This document shows, in pieces, positions 33,660 to 42,034 of a stretch of 64,000 nucleotides of DNA. Under the pieces are notes generated by a model. That model made no database searches and was not told the DNA's origin. It saw only the letters and a list, made by a program, of their open reading frames with translations. The stretch is taken from assembly GCF_946998835.1 (NCBI RefSeq), contig NZ_CAMQAZ010000014.1:1-64000 (forward strand). The letters are read 5' to 3'. The DNA comes from an uncultured Corynebacterium sp. GTDB taxonomy: Bacteria > Actinomycetota > Actinomycetes > Mycobacteriales > Mycobacteriaceae. The position numbers and the translations under genes are program-made. Numbering within the stretch: position 1 is the first letter of the stretch; each line of letters starts with the position of its first letter.

Positions 33660-34805
33660 ATGTCAACTTCACTGTTGTTGATACTCATCGTTGTACTGTG
33701 GCTGTTTGTGCTGGCCCCGCTGGTGGTCAATACGCGCAAGCCGATTCGTCGTACCTCCGATGCGCTGGGTAAGACCCGCGTGCTGCATCGCGGCGGCGAG
33801 GAGCTGGCCACGACGCGACGCCGTCCCTCCTTCAAGGAGTCGGACGTGCGTGTGACCGAAGAGATTGATGACTCGCTCGAGACGGTCGATGCGCAGGTCG
33901 ACGATGACTTCGATGTCAGCGACGTGCTTATCGACGACACCGTGGACGAGGCAGCCGATCCGGCCGTCGTCGAAGGCGATATCGTTTACGAGCTAGAAGC
34001 GGCGGATGCGGAAGATGAGGCTCCACAGGTGGTTGAGGCGAGCGGCGATGTGGAAGATTCGGATGACGAGGATGCTGAATCTGACTCGGACTCCGTCGCT
34101 GCTTCCGTCGAAAGCGATGAGGTTCGCGCTGATGATTCCGCCTCCGATGTGAGCGTTGACGTTCGCCGTCAATTCGTCGACGCCGATGATCTGATGTTTG
34201 CTGACGCTGCAGAATCTGCTGAGGTGGCTGATACTGCTGACAACGCCGATGCTGCTGACAACGCCGAGGACGAGCAGGAGGAACTGGACGAGCTCGCCGA
34301 GGGCAGCAGTGAGTCCGCTGTCGATGACACCCTGACCGAAGATGATTACGCATTCGCCGAAAAGCGTCGCGGTCGCGGTGGATTCGATCCGATTTCGGAT
34401 GCTCGCTACGCTGAGACCCGCTATGCGCGTCGTCGCCGCTCGGTGGCCGGGTTGGCTGCGTTCATCGCAGTGACGGTTATCATCGCCGCTTTCGCCGGCG
34501 GCTGGACCTGGTGGATTCCACTGGTCGGTGTCGGCTTGATGACTCTCTACTTGGTTAACCTGCGCCGCACCGTGCGCGCAGAGCAGGAGCTGCGTGCCCG
34601 CCGAATTCGTCGTATGAAGATGGCCCGTCTCGGTGTACGTAACCGCGAGGATGACGAGTTGGGTATCCCGCAGCGTCTGCGTCGGCCGGGCGCAGTAGTT
34701 GTCGAACTTGATGATGAGGACCCGGATTTCGCCGATCTGTCCTACACCGATTACAGCTTCGACGACGACGATTACGATGAAATGCCTCAGGCTCGCGTGA
34801 GCTAG
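33660..34805 (+). CDS. glpR: GlpR/SepX-like divisome membrane protein
   Basis: 381 aa. An N-terminal transmembrane helix (about 4-22), a long acidic low-complexity cytoplasmic region (about 60-235, dominated by Asp/Glu/Ser/Ala) that is probably disordered, then two helices (about 259-298) and a basic-acidic tail ending DDDDYDEMPQARVS. Position after glp and rimJ identifies it as the membrane receptor of the gephyrin-like division protein (GlpR in C. glutamicum, SepX in Streptomyces). An AAGGAG site precedes the ATG. Confidence 0.85.
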   Translation: MSTSLLLILIVVLWLFVLAPLVVNTRKPIRRTSDALGKTRVLHRGGEELATTRRRPSFKESDVRVTEEIDDSLETVDAQVDDDFDVSDVLIDDTVDEAADPAVVEGDIVYELEAADAEDEAPQVVEASGDVEDSDDEDAESDSDSVAASVESDEVRADDSASDVSVDVRRQFVDADDLMFADAAESAEVADTADNADAADNAEDEQEELDELAEGSSESAVDDTLTEDDYAFAEKRRGRGGFDPISDARYAETRYARRRRSVAGLAAFIAVTVIIAAFAGGWTWWIPLVGVGLMTLYLVNLRRTVRAEQELRARRIRRMKMARLGVRNREDDELGIPQRLRRPGAVVVELDDEDPDFADLSYTDYSFDDDDYDEMPQARVS

Positions 34806-34896
34806 GTTCGTGAGCTGAGCAGTAAAACAACCTTAAAGTTGTCTGAGCACGTCAGCGCGATTTTTTGTTAGAAACTCGGCCTGTTACGATGTCACT

Positions 34897-34965
34897 ACCT
34901 AAGACATGACACACCGGGTGTGTTTGGCGGAAGGCTTCTCCCGAGGGGTTGGGAGAAGCCTTTTT
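34897..34965 (+). ncRNA. candidate small RNA between glpR and doxX
   Basis: A TGTTACGAT extended -10 (34883-34890), then a hairpin ACACAC-CGG-GTGTGT and a terminator hairpin with T-run at 34933-34965. This would give a transcript of about 70 bases with two hairpins and no start codon. The -35 region is poor, so it may only be the glpR terminator. Confidence 0.35.
34933..34965 (+). terminator. rho-independent terminator downstream of glpR
   Basis: GGCTTCTCCC / GGGAGAAGCC, a perfect 10-bp stem with an 8-base loop and TTTTT. Confidence 0.9.
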
Positions 34966-35063
34966 GCATGTGAAGACCCCATGTGGGTTACCGCCGCAGT
35001 ATTGTCGCCGTAGTGCTGTCTCCCTACCGTGTTTTATCACTGCTGTCGGGTAGCATGTCCCTC

Positions 35064-35468
35064 ATGGATCGACCGGTAATGCGCGATGGCGCACTCGTGA
35101 TTCTCCGCCTGATGCTCGGAATAATCTTCATCTGTCACGGCTGGGACAAAATCTTTATCACCGGTATCGATAAGACAACCGGCTACTTTGTCGCTGCGAA
35201 TATTCCGCAGGCACACCTGACGGTCTGGGTTGTCGCTCTGGTCGAGTTGGTCGGTGGTGCACTGCTGATTCTGGGGCTTTTGGCACCGACGGTGGCGATG
35301 GTGTTCATCATTGAGATGATTGGTGCCTGGTGGTCGATGCACCTGGGCAACGGTCTGTTCATCCGTGACAATGGCGCGGAGCTTGTGATGTCACTCATCG
35401 GTGGGTTGGTGATGATTTTCGTATTCGGAGCTGGCCGTTTTAGTTTGGACAGACAGTTCATCAGATAA
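35064..35468 (+). CDS. DoxX family membrane protein
   Basis: 134 aa with four predicted helices. VILRLMLGIIFICHGWDKI and VALVELVGGALLILGLL are family motifs. Members have been linked to redox homeostasis in actinobacteria. ATG 35064 lies seven bases after TAGCAT (35051-35056), a leaderless start; the longer frame to 34983 is unsupported. Confidence 0.85.
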   Translation: MDRPVMRDGALVILRLMLGIIFICHGWDKIFITGIDKTTGYFVAANIPQAHLTVWVVALVELVGGALLILGLLAPTVAMVFIIEMIGAWWSMHLGNGLFIRDNGAELVMSLIGGLVMIFVFGAGRFSLDRQFIR

Positions 35469-35533
35469 GTCCTCATCAGACTGGTACTCAGTAGGTACAA
35501 CCCCCTAAAAGTAAAAGGCGGTGGAGATTCCCC

Positions 35534-36328
35534 GTGGAGTGCGAGGAAATTCGCGCAGCATTGTCAGCTCGCCTCGATGGCGAGCCGGCAAGCATTGCCG
35601 ATGAAGTCATCGATGCCCATCTCGGTGCCTGCGAAGACTGCCGCACTTGGTACGAGCAGGCGGTGCGGTTGAACCGTGCGCTAAAAGTGGGCCCCGCCGA
35701 TGGCATGCCGGACATTTCCACGGACGATCTCTCGGAGCGCATTTTGGTCTCCATCGAACCGGAGCGACGTCGCCGCGAGCGCGCGTGGCTGCTCATGGCA
35801 GGGACTGCGCGAGGAGTTCTCATTGCGCTGGGATTGTGCTGGGCTGTCTGGGGAATTGCAACGCTAGTCGACGTGTCCGACATGATTACGCTCGGCCTCT
35901 CCTCGACGCAACCGCCTAGTGGGGGGACGGTGGGGACAGGCACGGCGACAGGCACGGGAGCGCCTATCGACGGTTCCACCGCGACCGTCGACCCGATGGA
36001 GCTCGGAGCACGCCTTGCCATCCAACTTGCGGCCATTCGGCTTGCCTTGGCGGTCGGCTTGTTCTGGGCGGCTTGGCGGCCACACGCTGCCATGGGCATG
36101 GCCCCGGTCTACGGGGCCACTGCCACGTTCAGCATTGGCTTTGGCATCCGCGACATTCTCATCGGCGCTCAGGGGTTACCGGAGATTGCAGGCCTGTCGC
36201 TGATGTTTGTCTCCGCTCTGGCATTGGCTGTCGTGTGGCTCGGCGGATACACGCCGACGGCGATTGCGCAGGCTTGGCGCGCGGCATCAGGCCTACCGGT
36301 CACTGGCGTGCCGCCGCAGCGTGATTAG
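35534..36328 (+). CDS. zf-HC2 anti-sigma-like zinc-finger membrane protein
   Basis: 264 aa. The N-terminal ZAS-type motif uses Cys3, His29, Cys33 and Cys36 (DAHLGACEDCRTWY). Five or six hydrophobic helices follow from about residue 90. The zinc finger suggests binding to an ECF sigma factor, but no sigma gene is adjacent, so the partner is unknown. GTG start. Its last four bases overlap the convergent pmt gene, so the two stops interlock. Confidence 0.8.
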   Translation: MECEEIRAALSARLDGEPASIADEVIDAHLGACEDCRTWYEQAVRLNRALKVGPADGMPDISTDDLSERILVSIEPERRRRERAWLLMAGTARGVLIALGLCWAVWGIATLVDVSDMITLGLSSTQPPSGGTVGTGTATGTGAPIDGSTATVDPMELGARLAIQLAAIRLALAVGLFWAAWRPHAAMGMAPVYGATATFSIGFGIRDILIGAQGLPEIAGLSLMFVSALALAVVWLGGYTPTAIAQAWRAASGLPVTGVPPQRD

Positions 36329-37881
36329 CTCCAGGACGGCAACCAGAACCGCCAGTTGAAGCGTTCCAGAGGTAGTGGGTAGCCGGTCATAATCGGCAGC
36401 CAGAACACAAATGCGGCAATCACTATTGCGGCGTGAGTGCCAACGATTACCAACCCCACCGGTTTATTACGAGGCCGCCAGAGCGAGAGGTCGTCGGCAA
36501 GCAGTGCGAAGCCGATGAGCACGAACGGAATCAGTGCGGTGGCATAGAAGAAGTACATCTGACGGTCGTAGCCGATGACCCACGGCAGCCATGAGGCGAG
36601 GAAGCCGATGACTGGTAGCGCGTAGCGGCCGTCGTGGCGACCGAGCCAGCGCCATGTGGCCCACAGGACTACGGGTACCAACAACCACCAGATGGGTGGG
36701 GTGCCAAAGAGCATCATCCACCCCTTGCAGTCTTGCCCTCCGCTGCAGGTGGTTTCGGTGGAGTAGTAGAGCATGGGGCGCCAGCTGACCAGCCACTCCC
36801 AGGGCTTGGATTCCCAGGGGTGTTCGTGACCGTTGGAGGTGGTCAGCTCGGCGTGGAACTTCAGCACGCTGTTTTGATAGTGCAGGTAGTTCTGGATGGC
36901 CTCGGGAAGCCAATCGGTGCCGGGGAGACCGGTATCGCGTTCCTCGGGAGAGATATGACGGTAGACCGACGTTTCTTCGGCAAACCAAGAGCGCCAGCTC
37001 AAGAAATAAACGCCCAGCGGGACCACCACGAGATCGCGTAGTGCCGGGATAGTATCGCGGACAAGCGCGCCGAGCACGGGTTTGCGCGCACCGGCATTCA
37101 TGCGTGACACCAAATCCGTGATGACCGACCACAGACCGAATGCCGCAATGTAATACAGGCCGGACCACTTCACACCGGTGGCCAGACCCAGCATGATGCC
37201 GGCGAGCAGTCGCCACCAGCGATAGCTGAGGTAGGGCCCGAAACTGCCAAGCTCCGTAGCGGATTCCAGGCGCTTGCGGGCATCGGCCTGGTCAATGAGA
37301 AGTGCCCACGCGGCCGCAACGATGAAGAAGGTCTGAATCATGTCCAGCATGCCGACCCGGGAGGAGACAAATAGCACTCCGTCGGCAAGCGCGTAGAGAC
37401 CAACAATGCCCACAGCCAACCGTGAGCCGCGGGAGATGCGCCGGACGGTATCCATCAGCAGCAGAATGACCAGGGGGCCGCACACCGCCGACATGAACCG
37501 CCAGCCCATTGGTGAGTACCCGAAGATCCACTCGCCAAAGGCGATGACCTGTTTGGCCACTGGCGGATGCACGATGAGACCGTAGCCGGGATTGTCCTCG
37601 ATGCCGGATGAGATGGGATCGCGCGTGGACTCTAGAATCTGCCATGCCTGCGGCACATAGTGCTTTTCATCGAAGAGCGGGGTGCCGTTATCGGTCCTGG
37701 AAGCAAGTCCGATAAAACGTGTTAGAACTGCGGCGATTCCGAGAACTACAAAAGTGGCGGTATCCCATTTATCCCATCGGCGCAGTGGTGGCAGCGGGGG
37801 AACCGGGAGAATCGGGCGCAGGAAACGCTTTCTCGCGCGGCGCTCGGATTCCGGTGGTGGGGTTAGAACGGCATCGGTCAC
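36325..37881 (-). CDS. pmt: polyprenyl-phosphate-mannose protein mannosyltransferase
   Basis: 518 aa, about eleven membrane helices, GT39 family. It O-mannosylates exported proteins during Sec export. The DEKHYVPQAW stretch holds the catalytic acidic residue of the first extracytoplasmic loop; the second large loop contains HPWESKPWEWLVSWRPMLYY. GTG 37881 lies seven bases from TAAACT (37889-37894), a leaderless start. It is divergent from rsmI with only 25 bases between start codons. Confidence 0.94.
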   Translation of the reverse strand: MTDAVLTPPPESERRARKRFLRPILPVPPLPPLRRWDKWDTATFVVLGIAAVLTRFIGLASRTDNGTPLFDEKHYVPQAWQILESTRDPISSGIEDNPGYGLIVHPPVAKQVIAFGEWIFGYSPMGWRFMSAVCGPLVILLLMDTVRRISRGSRLAVGIVGLYALADGVLFVSSRVGMLDMIQTFFIVAAAWALLIDQADARKRLESATELGSFGPYLSYRWWRLLAGIMLGLATGVKWSGLYYIAAFGLWSVITDLVSRMNAGARKPVLGALVRDTIPALRDLVVVPLGVYFLSWRSWFAEETSVYRHISPEERDTGLPGTDWLPEAIQNYLHYQNSVLKFHAELTTSNGHEHPWESKPWEWLVSWRPMLYYSTETTCSGGQDCKGWMMLFGTPPIWWLLVPVVLWATWRWLGRHDGRYALPVIGFLASWLPWVIGYDRQMYFFYATALIPFVLIGFALLADDLSLWRPRNKPVGLVIVGTHAAIVIAAFVFWLPIMTGYPLPLERFNWRFWLPSWS

Positions 37882-37906
37882 GAGTGTCAGTTTAAGCTAT
37901 GGAATC
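37882..37906. promoter_or_regulatory. interlocked divergent leaderless promoters, pmt / rsmI
   Basis: The 25-base gap contains AGTTTAAGCT (37889-37898), in which TAAACT on the minus strand and TAAGCT on the plus strand overlap by two bases. Each hexamer ends seven or eight bases before its own start codon. The -35 of each must lie inside the other's coding region, so both cannot easily be occupied together. Confidence 0.6.
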
Positions 37907-38818
37907 ATGACGCATTCGGTATCGAACTCCCAACCGCACGACAACGACTCCCTCAGTGAGGCGGCGACGCTGGCTCCCGGCATCACTTTGGTGGCAACGC
38001 CGCTGGGCAACATCGCCGATGCCTCCGACCGCCTGCGCGGTGCGCTTATCGACGCCGATATCATCGCAGCGGAAGACACCAGGCGGGCCCGTAACCTCGC
38101 CACTGCGCTGGGCATTTCCCCCAAGGGGAAGTTCATCTCGAACTTCGACCACAACGAAGAAGGCCGCACTGCGTCGCTGATTCAGGCAGCGAAGGCGGGG
38201 CAGAAGGTCATCGTGGTGACCGACGCGGGTATGCCGGTGGTCTCTGACCCAGGTCTGGCTGTGGTGGCGGCCGCACATGATGCGGGCGTGCCCGTGTCCT
38301 GTGTGCCGGGGCCAAGTGCCGTAACCACCGCGTTGGCGCTCAGCGGGTTGGGTGTTGGACACTTCTGCTTCGACGGCTTTGCGCCGCGAAAGCAGGGTGC
38401 GCGCCGGGCGTGGTTGGAATCGCTGAAGACAGAGAAGCGGGCCTGCTGTTTCTTTGAGTCCCCGCATCGACTGGCTGTGACGCTGGCGGATGCGGCGGAG
38501 ATTTTGGGGCAGGAGCGGCGTGCGTCGGTAAGCCGTGAGTTGACTAAGCGCTTTGAAGAGACCCGCCGTGCGACGCTGGGAGAGTTGGCGGCGTGGGCTG
38601 AGGAAGGAGTTCGCGGCGAGATTACGGTGGTAATTGAGGGTGCCGCCCAGCAGGCAACGGAGGTGTCCACGGAGGATCTGGTTGAGCGTGTAGAGGAGCT
38701 CGTAGCCGATGGCATCCGGCTGAAGGATGCCGCGAAGCAGGTTGCGGCAGAGGCGGGAATGACGAAGCACCGTGATCTTTACCAGGCGGTTTTAGCAGCT
38801 CGTGAGGAAAATCGTTAG
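37907..38818 (+). CDS. rsmI: 16S rRNA (cytidine-1402-2'-O)-methyltransferase
   Basis: 303 aa. A SAM-dependent tetrapyrrole-methylase-fold enzyme acting on 16S rRNA C1402. It contains GITLVATPLGNIADASDRLRGAL, IAAEDTRRARNLATALG, TDAGMPVVSDPGLAVV and CVPGPSAVTTALALSG, all classic. ATG 37907 rather than 37682 is supported by homology and by the TAAGCT hexamer. Confidence 0.95.
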   Translation: MTHSVSNSQPHDNDSLSEAATLAPGITLVATPLGNIADASDRLRGALIDADIIAAEDTRRARNLATALGISPKGKFISNFDHNEEGRTASLIQAAKAGQKVIVVTDAGMPVVSDPGLAVVAAAHDAGVPVSCVPGPSAVTTALALSGLGVGHFCFDGFAPRKQGARRAWLESLKTEKRACCFFESPHRLAVTLADAAEILGQERRASVSRELTKRFEETRRATLGELAAWAEEGVRGEITVVIEGAAQQATEVSTEDLVERVEELVADGIRLKDAAKQVAAEAGMTKHRDLYQAVLAAREENR

Positions 38819-38977
38819 CTGATTGTTACTTCTTGTCAGAAGATATTACAGCGCACGGCGGTGAACAGGGCAAACGCTGTTATTGGCCGTTTTGGACGCC
38901 GGGCAAAAATGAGGAAATCCTGAGAAAACTTGAATCTTAAGTTGAAATCCCAGGTCAATGGTGGACATGGTGGAGGA

Positions 38978-40708
38978 ATGACGAATCCACCAGAACATGA
39001 AATACAACAAGAAGTAGGGGAGTCCGTCGTCGGCGAAGCCAACAGCGACGACATTCGAGATTCTCAGGCATCCGAAAAAGTTAAAGAGAAGAGCTTGGCC
39101 GACGATTCTCACGCTCCCGTCAACCTCGGGGTTACCATCCCCGCCGTTGTCGCAATTCTGGCAATCATCGTCTGGGGCCTGGCGCGGCCGGATAGTTTCT
39201 CTGCGTTTGCATCCAGTTCTCTGAACTGGGTCGTGGAGAACATCGGCTGGCTGTTTATCTTGGCCAGTACTGTCTTTGTCTTCTTCATTGTGTCCATCGC
39301 GATCTCCAAGTTCGGTCACATCCGCCTGGGCAAGGACAACGAGAAACCAGAGTTTTCCACACCTAGCTGGATTGCGATGATGTTCGCCGCCGGTATGGGT
39401 ATCGGTCTGATGTTCTACGGCGTCGCTGAGCCGCTGACCTTCTATCGCGATGGCGTGCCGGGCCACCAGCCGAAGGAAGTCGGCACCGCCATGGCTTCGA
39501 CGATGTTCCACTGGACTCTGCACCCGTGGTCTCTCTACGCCATCGTCGGTCTCGCTATCGCGTACTCGACCTACCGCCTCGGCCGAAAGCAGCTGATTTC
39601 GGCGGCGTTCATCCCGCTCATCGGCGCACGTCGCGCTGAGGGATGGTTGGGCAAGCTTATCGACGCGCTTGCGATTTTCGCCACCGTCTTCGGTACGGCA
39701 GCTTCTCTCGGTGTTGGCGTACTTCAGATTTCCGCCGGTTTGGAAATCAACGGGTTCAACGCCATCACGGGCGCACCTTTGTGGATTGGTCTTATTCTCG
39801 TTCTGGGCTGTGCCTTCTTGGTCTCTGCACTGTCGGGCGTGGGCAAGGGCATCCAGTACATCTCGAACTTCAACATGGTTGCCGCAGGTCTGCTGGCTCT
39901 GCTGGTGTTGGTCCTCGGCCCTACCGTGGTGATTCTGAACCTGATTCCGACCTCTATTGGCAGCTACCTGGATTCCTTCTTCGAGATGGCCTCTCGCTCC
40001 AGCGCCTCTGCCGACGGCACCGCCGGTGAATGGCTGTCGGCCTGGACAATCTTCTACTGGGCTTGGTGGATTTCCTGGTCGCCGTTCGTCGGTATGTTTA
40101 TCGCCCGCATTTCGCGCGGTCGCACCATCCGTGAGTTCGTTTTCACAGTTGTCGCAGTTCCGTCGATTGTCTCTGCAGTGTGGTTCTCCATCTTCGGCGG
40201 TACTGCCATCACTCACGAGCAGCAGGGTGCCTCCATCTATGGTGACGGCTCGGCTGAGAGCCAGCTGTTCAATCTGTTGGAATCCCTGCCGGGTGGCGCA
40301 ATTACCTCGGCTATTGCAATGATTCTGCTGGCCACCTTCTTCATCACTTCGGCGGATTCCGCCTCCACCGTGATGGGTACGATGAGCCAGTTCGGTCGTC
40401 TCACTGCTTCCCGTGGTGTCACCGCAATGTGGGGTATCTTCACCGCTCTGATTGCCATCGTTCTACTGGTCACCGGTGGCAGCGATGCGCTGTCGAATCT
40501 GCAGAACATCACCATTTTGGCGGCGAGCCCGTTCGTCATTGTTATCTTGGCGCTGATGGTGGCGCTGGTTAAGGGGCTTTCCGACGACCCGATGTACCTC
40601 GATGACAAGGAACAGCGTCAGTTTGCTCTGCGCATGGCTCGCGAGCGCCGTTTGGCGGAAGCAGCCGAGCAGCGCGAGCGCCGTCGTGCTCGTAAATTAC
40701 GCAACTAG
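38978..40708 (+). CDS. betP: glycine betaine transporter, BCCT family
   Basis: 576 aa, twelve predicted helices. GMGIGLMFYGVAEP is the sodium/betaine-binding stretch of TM3, and FYWAWWISWSPFVGMFIARISRGRTIREF carries the aromatic box and conserved Arg-rich loop of TM8 and the following helix. An acidic N-terminal tail and an Arg-rich C-terminal helix (ALRMARERRLAEAAEQRERR) are the osmosensing elements known in BetP. ATG 38978 has GGTGGAGGA upstream. It follows rsmI as in C. glutamicum. Confidence 0.92.
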   Translation: MTNPPEHEIQQEVGESVVGEANSDDIRDSQASEKVKEKSLADDSHAPVNLGVTIPAVVAILAIIVWGLARPDSFSAFASSSLNWVVENIGWLFILASTVFVFFIVSIAISKFGHIRLGKDNEKPEFSTPSWIAMMFAAGMGIGLMFYGVAEPLTFYRDGVPGHQPKEVGTAMASTMFHWTLHPWSLYAIVGLAIAYSTYRLGRKQLISAAFIPLIGARRAEGWLGKLIDALAIFATVFGTAASLGVGVLQISAGLEINGFNAITGAPLWIGLILVLGCAFLVSALSGVGKGIQYISNFNMVAAGLLALLVLVLGPTVVILNLIPTSIGSYLDSFFEMASRSSASADGTAGEWLSAWTIFYWAWWISWSPFVGMFIARISRGRTIREFVFTVVAVPSIVSAVWFSIFGGTAITHEQQGASIYGDGSAESQLFNLLESLPGGAITSAIAMILLATFFITSADSASTVMGTMSQFGRLTASRGVTAMWGIFTALIAIVLLVTGGSDALSNLQNITILAASPFVIVILALMVALVKGLSDDPMYLDDKEQRQFALRMARERRLAEAAEQRERRRARKLRN

Positions 40709-41931
40709 CTCTCCAACAACAGCGGTGCGGCCTTGGCCTCAATCTCGGCCCATTCGCCCTCGGATGTGGACCCGATGGTGATGCCACCGCCGATGCCAGC
40801 TTCGACCCGAACTCTCCCCGAGTTCGGGTCTTTTGCGTACTCAGCGGTCCGAATTGCGACATTGAGCTCCAGCGCATCGCCGTGGGACGCACCAATCGCA
40901 CCGCAGTGGGCGCCACGGGGTTCGGGCTCCCACTCACGCAACAGCTCAATTGCGCGCAGCTTCGGTGTGCCGGTGACAGAGGCCGGTGGGAAGCAGGCTT
41001 CGATCAGCTCGGCGTGGCTGAGCTGATCGGGAAGTTCCGCGGAGACTGTGGAAAAGAGGTGCCACACTCCCGGTGCCGGGCGCACGCTGAGCAAATCGGT
41101 GACTTTCACGGTGCCGGTCTTAGCCACCTGGCCGAGGTCGTGGCGCACCAGGTCGACAATCATGATGTTCTCGGCGATGTCCTTGTCGCTGCGCAATAAC
41201 TCAGCAGGGGAGTGGTCAGCGGGAATCGTGCCTTTGATAGGTGTTTCCGTCACGGTCGCGCCCGCGCGGATGAGGAACTCCTCGGGACTCAACGAGGCCA
41301 GAATGGGAATTCCAGCATCGAGGTTGCCGGGCAAGAACGCTGCCCGCGCCGGTTGATATCGCGTCACGCGGGAGGAAAACCATGCGCCGGCGTGGGATAG
41401 TGCGGGTTCAAACGCGTCAATGTCCCCTTCCGGCTCCGCATTCAGTTCCGCGTGAAAGCGTGTGGAAATGCAGGTTTGATACACCTCGCCAGCGGCAATT
41501 GCCTCTTTGCAGCTTTCCACAGCGAGCTGGTGACGGTCGCGGTCGCCCCGATCCCACTCCAGCGGTGAGGCCGCGGGGAGCGCGTCGTCACGCACATTCT
41601 CATTCGAATGGTTGATGGCATCCTGAAGGGCCTGAAGATCTGGATTTAAGGGGTCACTGGCGCCGGGGCCGTCGAAGTGCCACGAGCCGTCGTCGGCAAG
41701 CAATGCGACACAGGCAGCGACTCCGTGTGCGCTGGTGCCGGAGTAGGGGCGGAACCCAAAGGTCCACGAATCCGGGTCAGGGCTGGTGAAAAGTTTGGCT
41801 GGATCGCAGGTGGTGAGCTCGACATTGGCGGCGAGAACTGCGCGATAGCCGAACCAGGAGCCGATGAGCGCGACGGGACGATGACCGTTGGCGATGAGAC
41901 GCGTCAGTACGGAGGTAGGCCAAGAGGACAT
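40705..41931 (-). CDS. pabB: aminodeoxychorismate synthase component I
   Basis: 408 aa. The chorismate-binding domain shows AIAAGEVYQTCISTRF, ETPIKGTIPADH, DIAENIMIVDLVRHDLGQVA, FPPASVTGTPKLRAIE and EAGIGGGITIGSTSEGE. It converts chorismate and ammonia to aminodeoxychorismate for folate. No glutamine amidotransferase domain is fused, so PabA must come from elsewhere. It is convergent with betP, overlapping by four bases. The start could also be ATG 41961. Confidence 0.92.
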   Translation of the reverse strand: MSSWPTSVLTRLIANGHRPVALIGSWFGYRAVLAANVELTTCDPAKLFTSPDPDSWTFGFRPYSGTSAHGVAACVALLADDGSWHFDGPGASDPLNPDLQALQDAINHSNENVRDDALPAASPLEWDRGDRDRHQLAVESCKEAIAAGEVYQTCISTRFHAELNAEPEGDIDAFEPALSHAGAWFSSRVTRYQPARAAFLPGNLDAGIPILASLSPEEFLIRAGATVTETPIKGTIPADHSPAELLRSDKDIAENIMIVDLVRHDLGQVAKTGTVKVTDLLSVRPAPGVWHLFSTVSAELPDQLSHAELIEACFPPASVTGTPKLRAIELLREWEPEPRGAHCGAIGASHGDALELNVAIRTAEYAKDPNSGRVRVEAGIGGGITIGSTSEGEWAEIEAKAAPLLLES

Positions 41932-42034
41932 AGGACATAAGCGTAGTGGCCGTGGGTGCATGAGATGGCAGTAGGGGACAGTTCAGGAGGACACAGTTCA
42001 TCGCGATGGCAGGTCATCTATTACCCTGTTAAAT

